Assembly: GCF_019334805.1 (NCBI RefSeq)
Contig: NZ_CP079822.1
Location: forward strand, 310,001 to 374,000
DNA: 64,000 nt
Origin: Rothia mucilaginosa
GTDB taxonomy: Bacteria > Actinomycetota > Actinomycetes > Actinomycetales > Micrococcaceae
Direction: 5' to 3'
Shown piece after piece: positions 42,944 through 50,460 of the stretch; the first letter of the stretch is position 1, and each line of letters opens with the position of its first letter. Both the position numbers and the translations under genes were made by a program. Under the pieces are notes generated by a model that saw only the letters and a program-made list of their open reading frames with translations, had not been told where the DNA came from and searched no databases.

Positions 42944-44242
42944 ATGGCTACTACTTCCCTTCTCACCGACCACTACGAACTGACCATGCTCCAGGCGGCA
43001 CTCGCCTCCGGCGCAGCCAACCGTAAGTGCACCTTCGAAGTCTTCACCCGCCGCCTGCCCGCGGGCCGCCGCTACGGCGTCCTCGCAGGCACCGGCCGAT
43101 TCCTCGAAGGCCTCGCTAACTTCCGCTTCAACGACGAAGAACTCTCCTTCCTCTCCTCCCGCAATATCGTCAACAAAGAGACCCTCTCCTACCTCGAATC
43201 CTTCACCTTCAGCGGCAACATCCGCGGCTACGCAGAAGGCGAAGCGTTCTTCCCCCACTCCCCCGTCCTGCAGGTCGAAGGCACCTTCGCCGAAGCGTGC
43301 GTCCTCGAAACCTACCTGCTGTCCATCCTGAACTTTGACTCCGCCGTGGCGAGCGCCGCCTCCCGCATGAGCGCAGCCGCTGGCAACCGCCCCTGCCTCG
43401 AAATGGGTTCGCGCCGCGCCCACGAACGCGCCGCCGTCTCCGCCGCACGCGCCGCCGTGATTGCCGGCTTCGCGGGCACCTCCAACCTGGAGGCTGGCCT
43501 GCGCTACGGCCTGCACACCATCGGCACCAGCGCCCACGCGTTCACCCTGCTGCACGACAGCGAACGTGAAGCGTTCGAGGCGCAGTTGCGTTCCCTCGGC
43601 GCCCGCACCACCCTGCTCGTCGACACCTACAACGTGGACGAGGCGGTCCGCCTCGGCGTGGAACTCGCGGGCGAAGAGCTTGGCGGCGTGCGCCTGGACT
43701 CCGGCGACCTGGTCGCCACCGCGGCACGTGTGCGTGAACTGCTCGACTCGCTTGGCAACACCCACACCAAGATCACCGTCACCAGCGACCTGGACGAGTA
43801 CGCCATCGCATCCCTGGCGGCAGCACCCGTGGACTCCTACGGCGTGGGCACCAAGCTGGTCACCGGTTCCGGCGCGCCGACCTCCTCCATGGTGTACAAG
43901 GTCGTTGAGCGTGAGAACTCCGCCGGTGAAATGCAGCCGGTCGCTAAGGCGTCGGCTGGCAAGGCGTCCATCGGTGGCGCCAAGCGTGCGGCCCGCCGCC
44001 TCAACAGCATGGGCATTGCGACCGCCGAGGTTCTGGGCACCCACGAGGACCCGAACCTGCTCGAGGGCACCCGCCCGCTCATGGTGGACTTCGTCCGCAA
44101 CGGCGAGCTGCTGCCCGGCTTCACCGGTGAGGAAGGCGTGCGCCGCGCAACCGCCCGCCACGTAGCATCCCTGGCTGAGCTTCCCGAAGCTGCCCGCCGC
44201 CTCTCGGAGGGTGAGCCGATCATTCCGACCGAGTTCATCTAA
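42944..44242 (+). CDS. pncB: Nicotinate phosphoribosyltransferase
   Basis: A 432-aa enzyme that joins nicotinate and PRPP to NaMN in the Preiss-Handler NAD salvage route. It starts TSLLTDHYELTMLQAAL, with CTFEVFTRRLPAGRRYGVLAG, EMGSRRAHERAAVSAARAAVIAGFAGTSNL (the active-site block with the phosphorylated-His neighbour GTSAHAFTLLH) and VRLDSGDL. The ATG at 42944 is chosen because a TACAAT box ends 6 bases before it and because the family begins MATTSLLTDHYE; the frame goes on upstream. It is followed by pncA on the same strand. Confidence 0.95.
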   Translation: MATTSLLTDHYELTMLQAALASGAANRKCTFEVFTRRLPAGRRYGVLAGTGRFLEGLANFRFNDEELSFLSSRNIVNKETLSYLESFTFSGNIRGYAEGEAFFPHSPVLQVEGTFAEACVLETYLLSILNFDSAVASAASRMSAAAGNRPCLEMGSRRAHERAAVSAARAAVIAGFAGTSNLEAGLRYGLHTIGTSAHAFTLLHDSEREAFEAQLRSLGARTTLLVDTYNVDEAVRLGVELAGEELGGVRLDSGDLVATAARVRELLDSLGNTHTKITVTSDLDEYAIASLAAAPVDSYGVGTKLVTGSGAPTSSMVYKVVERENSAGEMQPVAKASAGKASIGGAKRAARRLNSMGIATAEVLGTHEDPNLLEGTRPLMVDFVRNGELLPGFTGEEGVRRATARHVASLAELPEAARRLSEGEPIIPTEFI

Positions 44243-44316
44243 ACCACCCTTCTGAGATACTGTTTTTCACCTGGCGAATCAGAGTGAAAACTCATTCCTA
44301 CTTGTAAAGGACAGAC

Positions 44317-44943
44317 ATGTCTAAGGCACTGATTATTGTTGACGTGCAGAACGATTTCTGCGCCGGCGGCACCCTCGCCACCGAGCGCGGTGCGGACGTT
44401 GCCGCACTGATTAGCGAATACGTGGAGAACAACCACCACCGCTACGACGCGATTATTGCCACCCAGGACTGGCATATCGATCCGGGCTCGCACTTCTCTG
44501 ACACCCCCGACTACGTTGACTCCTGGCCGGTGCACTGCGTCGCCAAGAGCGAAGGCTCGCAGATTCACGAGAACCTGGACACCGACTACATTGAGGCGTA
44601 CTTCCGCAAGGGCCGCTTCGAGGCAGCCTACTCGGGTTTTGAGGGTCTTCTCGCCCCTGAGGATGAGGTCGCAACCGGCGAGCACGAGCCTGGTGCGGAT
44701 GCGTCCGAGGACGGTCCGCAGACTCCCCTGTCGGAGTGGCTGGATGAGCGCGGTATCGAGTTCGTCGATGTTGTCGGTATCGCCACCGATTATTGCGTGT
44801 CGGCAACCGCTCGCGATGCGGTCGATGCAGGCTACGAGACTCGCGTGCTGCTTGACCTGACCGCGCCCGTGCACGAGGACAAGCTCGACGACGTGGTTGC
44901 CGAGCTTGAAGATGAGGGCGTCGAGGTGGTTGAGGTTCTCTAA
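44317..44943 (+). CDS. pncA: Nicotinamidase (isochorismatase-like)
   Basis: A 208-aa amidase that converts nicotinamide to nicotinate, the substrate of PncB next door. The catalytic triad is D9 (VDVQNDF), K98 (FRKGR) and C160 (ATDYCVSATA). The metal site is D51, H53 and H59 in QDWHIDPGSHF. An insertion (about residues 112-136, acidic) is longer than in short PncA proteins. AAAGGACAG precedes the ATG. By family precedent it would also activate pyrazinamide (not tested). Confidence 0.95.
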   Translation: MSKALIIVDVQNDFCAGGTLATERGADVAALISEYVENNHHRYDAIIATQDWHIDPGSHFSDTPDYVDSWPVHCVAKSEGSQIHENLDTDYIEAYFRKGRFEAAYSGFEGLLAPEDEVATGEHEPGADASEDGPQTPLSEWLDERGIEFVDVVGIATDYCVSATARDAVDAGYETRVLLDLTAPVHEDKLDDVVAELEDEGVEVVEVL

Positions 44944-44961
44944 CCTCGACCTTGAATAGAC

Positions 44962-45018
44962 AGAGGCGGGGAGCCTGGGATGTACTATCGGATGTACTAT
45001 CCCGGACTCCTCGCCTCT
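44962..45018 (+). terminator. Large hairpin after pncA
   Basis: A 12-bp stem AGAGGCGGGGAG / CTCCTCGCCTCT with an inner GGGAT/ATCCC stem. GATGTACTATC occurs twice in the loop. There is only a weak T-tail. Confidence 0.65.
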
Positions 45019-45024
45019 TGCTGT

Positions 45025-45089
45025 ACCGATAACTTAGCGCACCGATAACTTACTGCGCCGATGACTTAGCGTGCCTACGACTCATCGTG
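45025..45089. repeat. 16-17-bp tandem repeat, four copies
   Basis: ACCGATAACTTAGCGC, ACCGATAACTTACTGCG, CCGATGACTTAGCGTG and CCTACGACTCATCGTG are head to tail and increasingly diverged. Confidence 0.8.
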
Positions 45090-45103
45090 TAATACCCCCG
45101 AAT

Positions 45104-45139
45104 AGCCGAGGCCACTTAGTCAGCCGAGCCGCTTACTTG
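45104..45139. repeat. 18-bp tandem duplication at the end of the remnant gene
   Basis: AGCCGAGGCCACTTAGTC is followed by AGCCGAGCCGCTTACTTG. The second copy contains the stop of the remnant gene on the minus strand. Confidence 0.75.
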
Positions 45140-45250
45140 AAGCACACCTCTGCCATGCCGTTCACGCGCACGTTCGGGCCAGCCGGCGCCTCCGGTGAGG
45201 ATGGTGCGGCGGGTGGGGTGTGCATTGTGTGGCATGAGGTTTTCTTTCAT
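45133..45250 (-). pseudogene. Remnant of a Tat-exported protein gene (signal peptide joined to C-terminus)
   Basis: The minus strand begins MKENLMPHNAHPTRRTILTGGAGW, a twin-arginine signal start. One frame over, the sequence reads GPNVRVNGMAEVCFK and stops at 45133. Its final cysteine near the end resembles the ends of the two glycine-rich proteins in this region (VYLCAV, VFLCQVGK). It looks like an internal deletion that removed nearly the whole mature part. Inference only; it could also be chance. Confidence 0.4.
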
Positions 45251-45386
45251 GAGGGTTGAGATGGATGAACAATTTACACATTTATGCACTGTGTGCAATA
45301 TTCATTTTCTAGAGTATAGACACCGAAAAACATTCTCAACTCACCACGCCATGACCTCGCTCAACCCAGCATTTTCGGGCGCAAAA

Positions 45387-45419
45387 AAGCCCGCGAGCGC
45401 ATACACGCCCGCGGGGCTT
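45387..45419 (-). terminator. Terminator of the first glycine-rich protein gene
   Basis: AAGCCCGCG / CGCGGGGCTT with one bulge; on the minus strand it is followed by six T. It has the shared loop text GAGCGCAYAC also found at 47156-48667 (split) and 50409-50438. Confidence 0.8.
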
Positions 45420-45470
45420 TCTCCCTTATCCAAAGGTATTTACGTGCTTATCTTGGTCAGGAAAGGTTGG

Positions 45471-46892
45471 TTATACCGCACAAAGATACACCGTCGCGGT
45501 GCCACCTTCACCATACTGCGAGCCTTTGTGTGCATTATTTGCCCGAGAAATTTCACCTTCAAGAACGCTCGGCGCCAGGTAAGACCCACCCGCACCACCT
45601 GCACCGGCAAGCTGCGCGGAGCTGATACTCTGGCGAACACCCGTCGGGTTATTATTCCATTTCTGAGCGATTGTAATCGCTGACTGCGAGAGTGCCGCGC
45701 CCGAACCGCCACCGCCGTAACCGCCGCCGCCGCCACCGGACACAATGACCTGCGCGCCGTTGAAGTAAGGGGCGAGATGATAGTAGGACAGATATTTATG
45801 GGTTCCATCGGGGCGTTGGAGAGTTTCATAGCTTTCCGCATTGAACCCATCGTGGTTATCCAACTGGTAGCTTACAGACATCACGCCGTCGCCACCATTT
45901 CCTTGCAGACCATTAGTACCGGGATTACCTGCGGTCGAGGAGCTATAAAGCACCTGCTTATTCTGACTATCAAAGCTAAAAATACTGTTGGGAGTACCGG
46001 TCAACACTGTCGGCTTAGCACCACCGGCACCACCGATACCATTACCGCCGCCCTTGCCACCTTCAACAGTTAGCTGAATGTTCGGGTCCTGAGCATAATA
46101 TTCACGTCCAATTGTGGCGTCACCACCGCGTGCTCGTTCCCCCGACCCTCCAACACTGCGTACGGGCGGGTGGGTCTGGTTTTCCGGCCCAATCATACGA
46201 GCGTCGACAATTCCAGGGAAATGGTCCGGGTCAGGTTCCGTCGTGAACATTGTTGCCCGGGTGACTCCACCGCCACCGCCGCCAGCAACAGCGATGACCT
46301 CACCGTTGATGAGCAGAGCCGAGGAACCGCCGCCCGAGCATCCATATATCTCTTCCATAGGTTGTTTAGGATGCGGACCGTGATCCCAATCAGTAGCCCA
46401 CACCCAGCGCTTGGTTAGCTTCTTCATCACGTCATCGGGAATCCTGGTGCGAGGAACCCCACCACCGTTACCGAAACCTTGGCCACCTTGGGAGCCTTCA
46501 GTCCGGTACTCATCTAAATTGTCAGCTCCGTACCCTCGGACTTCGAGCATACCGCCGCCACCTGCAATGAGCTCGATATTTGCCGGACCCTGCACCCCGA
46601 TAACTCCGGTTACTTTCGCTCCTGAGCCGCCGAGAGAGCTGTCGTCAAAGCCTCCGCCACCTGCACCACCGGTCAGTTCAAAACGGATCTTATAGAAGGT
46701 AAGGCGGCTATGAAGATATTCCGTTTCTTCCCTGCGGTTATACATGTCAGCGTGGGCATACATGTAAGGTTCTTCTGACACGGTGCAATCCGGTTTTGAT
46801 GCAGCGTAAGCTGGCACTACTGCTGAAGCCGCAATCACGGGCGTTGCCCAGGCGGCACCCTTCACGACCTTACGGCGAGAAATATGAGACAT
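45471..46892 (-). CDS. Tat-exported glycine-rich protein, paralog 1
   Basis: A 473-aa exported protein of unknown function. The Tat signal is MSHISRRKVVKGAAWATPVIAASAVVPAYA. The mature part has repeated glycine-rich beta segments (FELTGGAGGGGF, ELIAGGGGML, VSGGGGGGYGGGGSGAALS, LAGAGGAGGSYLAP) and three conserved Cys: DCT at the mature start, YGCSGGGSSALLI in the middle, YLCAV at the end. The first and last could close the fold by a disulfide. There is no sortase motif and no membrane anchor, so it is secreted or wall-associated non-covalently. It is 60-65 percent alike by eye to the paralog at 48717-50144. AAGGACA precedes the ATG at 46892. Confidence 0.8.
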   Translation of the reverse strand: MSHISRRKVVKGAAWATPVIAASAVVPAYAASKPDCTVSEEPYMYAHADMYNRREETEYLHSRLTFYKIRFELTGGAGGGGFDDSSLGGSGAKVTGVIGVQGPANIELIAGGGGMLEVRGYGADNLDEYRTEGSQGGQGFGNGGGVPRTRIPDDVMKKLTKRWVWATDWDHGPHPKQPMEEIYGCSGGGSSALLINGEVIAVAGGGGGGVTRATMFTTEPDPDHFPGIVDARMIGPENQTHPPVRSVGGSGERARGGDATIGREYYAQDPNIQLTVEGGKGGGNGIGGAGGAKPTVLTGTPNSIFSFDSQNKQVLYSSSTAGNPGTNGLQGNGGDGVMSVSYQLDNHDGFNAESYETLQRPDGTHKYLSYYHLAPYFNGAQVIVSGGGGGGYGGGGSGAALSQSAITIAQKWNNNPTGVRQSISSAQLAGAGGAGGSYLAPSVLEGEISRANNAHKGSQYGEGGTATVYLCAV

Positions 46893-47052
46893 CACTGTCC
46901 TTCAATGGTTGGTGCAACCGTTCTTCTAACCCATTTCTCGCACTCGGCTCGGCAGAATAACGGCTACATGGTGTTTCTGATGGAGACCCTCCCGTAATGG
47001 CAACCCCGCCAGGTTCGAGAGGGATCTTCCACCAATAGAGTACATGAATCAG

Positions 47053-47083
47053 GTTTTATGGACACCCCAAAAGGTCATAAAAC
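47053..47083. repeat. Inverted repeat GTTTTATG / CATAAAAC
   Basis: 8-bp perfect arms (47053-47060, 47076-47083) with a 15-base loop in the gene-free stretch between the first glycine-rich gene and the IS. The rest of 46893-47155 holds no gene that I can support; the promoter of the glycine-rich gene should be there. Confidence 0.5.
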
Positions 47084-47155
47084 AGCACGTCGAACCAATT
47101 TTATACCCGTCTTGTAGCTGTCCGGCAATCTATTTCATAAGTTCAGGGCACGCAA

Positions 47156-47172
47156 AAACCCCGCGAGCGCAC
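47156..47172. terminator. Left half of an IS-split terminator (partner 48649-48667)
   Basis: AAACCCCGCG plus the loop start AGCGCAC. Together with ACACCCGCGGGGCTTT at 48652-48667, after removal of the IS and one CAC copy, it restores the same hairpin that stands intact at 50409-50438. Confidence 0.8.
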
Positions 47173-47213
47173 TGAACTGCGCCCCGAAACTTGGACGCTT
47201 TAAATAGTAACCC

Positions 47214-48074
47214 TTATGCGGCTTCCAGCAGGGCCTGATCCCGGTACTCTACCGGAGTCAGGCCCTTAAGCTTTACCTGACGCCTTACTGTATTCCAGTG
47301 CATGATATAGGCATCAAGGTCGGCCTTGAAACTCTCAAAGGTCTGCCAGTCTTGGCCGCGGAAGAACTCGTCCTTCAGATGTCCAAAAACCTGCTCAGTG
47401 GCGCCATTATCAATACAGTTGCCCTTGCGTGACATACTCTGGATAAAACCATTCTCAGCAAGCGTGCTGATATAGAACTCGTGCTGATACTGCCACCCCA
47501 TATCCGAGTGCAAAATCGGTTCAACCCCTGCGGGTTTGGCCTCCATGAGTACCTGGAGCATCTCTTGTTGCTGGAGGAGGTTAGGGCACATCGAGATCGA
47601 GTGGGCAACAATCTCTTTGCTAGCAAAGTCGTAAACCGGAGCGAGATACGCCTTACCAAAGGAGAGCTTAAACTCGGTAACATCGGTACCCAACTTCTGC
47701 CAGGGACCGGTCGCCGTGAAGTTGCGACCAATGACGTTCTCAAAACTTTGCCCCACGTCCCCCTTATAGGAGTTGTACCTACGGTAGGGCCTCTGGCGGC
47801 GTATACCGCAACGCAACCCCATCTGACGCATCATCTTCAAAACCGTCTTATCGGCAATGCGCACCCCTTCCTCAGCGCGCAGGCACATAGCCACCTGCCT
47901 GTGACCACACCCGTTGGGGGTTCGCGAAAAGATCTGTGTGACCTTGGGACGTAGCTGCACTCTGGTTGGCTGCCGGGGATGAGCCAACGCGTAGTAGTAG
48001 CTCGACCTGGCAAGACCAGCAGCTTCGAGCAGATCACGCACCGCGTGTCCGCGCCCTGAAAGCTCAGCGACCAC
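47214..48074 (-). CDS. IS3-family transposase OrfB (DDE catalytic part)
   Basis: A 286-aa integrase-core protein. An HTH_21-like start (HAVRDLLEAAGLARSSYYYAL) is followed by the DDE triad: GTDVTEF (D), HSDMGWQYQ (D) and NGATEQVFGHLKDE (E). The frame is open upstream of its GTG start (48072-48074) back to the A7 run at 48125-48131, so the active product is most likely OrfAB made by -1 frameshifting. The GTG overlaps the orfA stop by one base, which allows a separate OrfB as well. Confidence 0.93.
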   Translation of the reverse strand: MVAELSGRGHAVRDLLEAAGLARSSYYYALAHPRQPTRVQLRPKVTQIFSRTPNGCGHRQVAMCLRAEEGVRIADKTVLKMMRQMGLRCGIRRQRPYRRYNSYKGDVGQSFENVIGRNFTATGPWQKLGTDVTEFKLSFGKAYLAPVYDFASKEIVAHSISMCPNLLQQQEMLQVLMEAKPAGVEPILHSDMGWQYQHEFYISTLAENGFIQSMSRKGNCIDNGATEQVFGHLKDEFFRGQDWQTFESFKADLDAYIMHWNTVRRQVKLKGLTPVEYRDQALLEAA

Positions 48075-48589
48075 TAGGGCTTTGTCCCGGTTTGGGAGCG
48101 CCTGTGCGCCTTCAGGGCAATCGATTTTTTTAGGTACGCCACCTGCGCCTCAAGCTTGCGCACACGCTCGGCAAGTTCCTCCTCACGCGTTGGTGGTACC
48201 GCCCCCGCACCTAATCCCTTTGGCCTGCCCTTGGGCTTAGGCTTAAGCGCCTGCGCGCCGCCTTCACGGTACAGCCTGCACCATTGCTTCAACGGTGTCG
48301 CGCTTGCAATGCCGAAACGCACCATTGCCTCGGGCTTACTCATTCCACCGTCAACCACGGCCTTGGCTGCGGCGACTTTGGTCTCGTAGTCGTATTTGGT
48401 GTGTTTTATTCCCATGGTAAGAAGCCCGTCCTTCCCGATGACGTGGTACGTTTTCTGCCACTCTCTCACAGTTGCGGCGGACACACCAAGCTTCCTGGCG
48501 GTTAGACCATAGCCGAATCCTCTCTCAAACATCAGTGCTGCTTGCTCCCGGAGCAAACGATCGTGTCTCATTCCTAGATTTATAGGCAT
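48074..48589 (-). CDS. IS3-family transposase OrfA (HTH and leucine-zipper part)
   Basis: A 171-aa DNA-binding protein. Two helix-turn-helix units are visible (GYGLTARKLGVSAATVREWQK and MSKPEAMVRFGIASATPLKQWCR), then a basic PKPKGRPKG stretch and a coiled coil (EEELAERVRKLEAQVAYLKKSIAL, about residues 135-160) used for multimerisation. The Shine-Dalgarno sequence GGGAGG before the ATG lies inside a hairpin (see 48596-48641). Frameshifting to OrfB would occur in the LKK codons near residue 155. Confidence 0.9.
   Translation of the reverse strand: MPINLGMRHDRLLREQAALMFERGFGYGLTARKLGVSAATVREWQKTYHVIGKDGLLTMGIKHTKYDYETKVAAAKAVVDGGMSKPEAMVRFGIASATPLKQWCRLYREGGAQALKPKPKGRPKGLGAGAVPPTREEELAERVRKLEAQVAYLKKSIALKAHRRSQTGTKP
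48125..48131 (-). other. A7 slippery site for -1 programmed frameshift, OrfA to OrfAB
   Basis: On the minus strand C-CTA-AAA-AAA-TCG (LKKS) can slip back by one base, which gives LKKIDCPEG and leads without a stop into OrfB. Confidence 0.7.
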
Positions 48590-48595
48590 GAAAAG

Positions 48596-48641
48596 CCTCC
48601 CGTTTCTTGGACTTTATTTTTGGTGTCCAAGAAACGGGAGG
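48596..48641 (-). promoter_or_regulatory. 17-bp perfect hairpin at the transposase-proximal IS end, sequestering the orfA ribosome site
   Basis: CCTCCCGTTTCTTGGAC (48596-48612) and GTCCAAGAAACGGGAGG (48625-48641), 12-base loop. On the minus strand the second arm ends GGGAGG-CTTTTC-ATG, so the Shine-Dalgarno sequence is in the stem. Transcripts that enter from outside would hide it; the CTTTT tail may also terminate them. Confidence 0.75.
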
Positions 48642-48716
48642 CAGTTCACACACACCCGCGGGGCTTTACTGGCAACCGAATCAATTCATCTCCGGCACCC
48701 TTCAAATATTGGTTAT

Positions 48717-50144
48717 TTACTTGCCAACCTGGCAGAGGAATACCCTCACTACGCCATCATGAGAGTACGTTGCTGAGCTGAACACCTCATCGGAAGTGGC
48801 GTTATTGGAGTTAGACATCTCCCCCTCCATCACCCGCGGCGCCAGGTAGGAACCACCCGCACCACCAGAGCCAGCCAGCTGCACATAGCTAATGCTCTGA
48901 CGAATACCCTTCGGATTGTTATTCCACTTCTGAGCAATCGTGATAGATGACTGCGAGAGCGCCGCGCCGGACCCACCGCCGCCGTAGCCGCCGCCGCCAC
49001 CGCCGGAGACGATAATCTGCGCACCATTAAAGTAGGGCGCTACACCGTAGTAGTGGATTTCTTCTCGAGTTCCATCAGGGAATTCAAGGACCTCTACGTC
49101 TTCCTGACGCCACCACGCCTCGTTATCATCCAGCTGGTAGCTCACCGACATCACGCCGTCGCCGCCCTTACCGTTCAAGCCATTAGTGCCGGGGTTGCCT
49201 GCCGTCGAGGAGCTATAAAGCACCTGCTTATTCTGACTATCAAAGCTAAAGATATCATTGGGGGTACCGGTCATCACGGTCGGCTTAGCGCCGCCGGCAC
49301 CACCAATGCCTCCGCCGCCACCTTTACCGCCTTCAACAGTCAGTTCAAGGTTCAAATCCTGAACATAGTATTCGTGGCCTTCGGTGGCGTCACCGCCACG
49401 AGCCCCGCCAGCAACGCCAGCTGCACTGTATACGGGCGCGTGGGTCGGGTGCTCGGGCCCAGTCATGCGAACGTCCACAATGCCGGGGAAATGGCGATGA
49501 TTAGGTTCTGCGGTGTATGGTTTTCCGCCAATTGATACGCCACCGCCACCACCGGCAACGGCAATGACTTCACCATCAATCAGTAGTGCCGATGAGCCAC
49601 CACCCGAGCATCCGTAGACTTCTTCCATAGGCAAAGGAATGGGTCCGTAAGACCATTGGTGAGCCCAGACCCAGCGCTCATATACTTTATCCATAACATC
49701 GTTAGGGATTCTTACCTTAGGGGTCGAGCCTCCGTCGCCGAACCCGTATCCACCCTTCACCGGAGCGGTTCGGTATCCTTCACCGCTGGGGTAGAACTCA
49801 GGAGCAAAACTGCCGCCACCCCCAGCAATAATTTTGACGGTCTGGTAGGGTTTCACTTCAACGATTCCGCTGACCTTGGCACCGGATCCTCCGTCCAGGC
49901 CCCTCTCGTATCTTCCGCCGGCGCCGCCGGTCAGCTCAAAACGTAGCTTATGGGTGCCCGCTGGGATTGTAAATTCTTCTTCAACGCGTTCATAATTGCT
50001 CATACCCCGAGCAGAGACAAATGCGTTCTCAGCAAACGTACAGTCCACAGAAGAGGCGAAGGTCGGAACGACCGAAGAAGCCGCAATAACGGGCGTAGCC
50101 CAGGCGGCACCCTTCACGACCTTACGGCGAGAAATATGAGACAT
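48717..50144 (-). CDS. Tat-exported glycine-rich protein, paralog 2
   Basis: A 475-aa paralog of the protein at 45471-46892. The Tat signal peptide is nearly identical (SRRKVVKGAAWATPVIAAS), followed by SSVDCTFAEN. The Gly-rich segments, YGCSGGGSSALLIDGE, the shared block from GGAGGAKPTV to SSSTAGNPGTNG and the last cysteine (FLCQVGK) are all kept. The N-terminal 60 mature residues and the stretch before APYFNGAQ are the variable parts. The start at 50144 (ATG, AAGGACA upstream) is preferred to 50252 because it begins the signal peptide. Its terminator was split by the IS, so readthrough now meets the IS hairpin. Function unknown; adhesion or wall structure are possible. Confidence 0.8.
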   Translation of the reverse strand: MSHISRRKVVKGAAWATPVIAASSVVPTFASSVDCTFAENAFVSARGMSNYERVEEEFTIPAGTHKLRFELTGGAGGRYERGLDGGSGAKVSGIVEVKPYQTVKIIAGGGGSFAPEFYPSGEGYRTAPVKGGYGFGDGGSTPKVRIPNDVMDKVYERWVWAHQWSYGPIPLPMEEVYGCSGGGSSALLIDGEVIAVAGGGGGVSIGGKPYTAEPNHRHFPGIVDVRMTGPEHPTHAPVYSAAGVAGGARGGDATEGHEYYVQDLNLELTVEGGKGGGGGIGGAGGAKPTVMTGTPNDIFSFDSQNKQVLYSSSTAGNPGTNGLNGKGGDGVMSVSYQLDDNEAWWRQEDVEVLEFPDGTREEIHYYGVAPYFNGAQIIVSGGGGGGYGGGGSGAALSQSSITIAQKWNNNPKGIRQSISYVQLAGSGGAGGSYLAPRVMEGEMSNSNNATSDEVFSSATYSHDGVVRVFLCQVGK

Positions 50145-50408
50145 CACTGTCCTTCGATGGTTGGTGCAATCACTCCCCTGGCACGCTATCGGGGTGCGCG
50201 CTATTGCGAGGTTGGTTGCATGGTGTTTCTTAAAGTTTTGATGGCTCAGCATAGACCTATATGCTGCGCATCATTGGAAAGTCCCCTGAACTCGGCGACC
50301 ATGCCGTGTGTTCTAAAGACCTTTCCCACACTAGGCTACACGTTCCGTCTCTGCGCTGCCATGATTATGGCGCCTCATACCCAACATTCTGCATTTTATG
50401 CACACGAG

Positions 50409-50438
50409 AAGCCCCGCGAGCGCACACCCGCGGGGCTT
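50409..50438. terminator. Terminator between the helicase gene and the glycine-rich locus
   Basis: AAGCCCCGCG / CGCGGGGCTT, 10-bp perfect stem, loop AGCGCACACC. TTT on the plus side. The 264 bases from 50145 to 50408 otherwise hold only the promoter region of the glycine-rich gene. Confidence 0.8.
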
Positions 50439-50460
50439 TCCCCTATGTTCTATCCACGTT

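Larger units (their letters stand above)
47173..48648 (-). mobile_element. Complete IS3-family (IS150-like) insertion sequence, 1476 bp
   Basis: The ends 47173-47196 and 48625-48648 are 24-bp terminal inverted repeats (TGAACTGC, CCCG, CTTGGAC conserved; five mismatches), starting TG and ending CA. CAC occurs on both sides (47170-47172 and 48649-48651) as a 3-bp target duplication. Inside are orfA and orfB on the minus strand in the -1 arrangement typical for IS3. Both ORFs look intact, so the element may be active. It lies in the loop of the terminator of the second glycine-rich gene. Confidence 0.93.

Noticed and set aside
45025-45139. Possible CRISPR array
   Set aside because: Units are directly joined with no spacers, degenerate, and no cas genes are near.
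45071-45259. 62-codon plus-strand frame in the repeat cluster
   Set aside because: It reads across the duplications and antisense to the Tat-like remnant; no ribosome site or family features.
46893-47155. Second, degraded IS end (GGACACC near 47060 resembles part of the IS3 terminal repeat)
   Set aside because: Only seven bases match and there is no transposase fragment.
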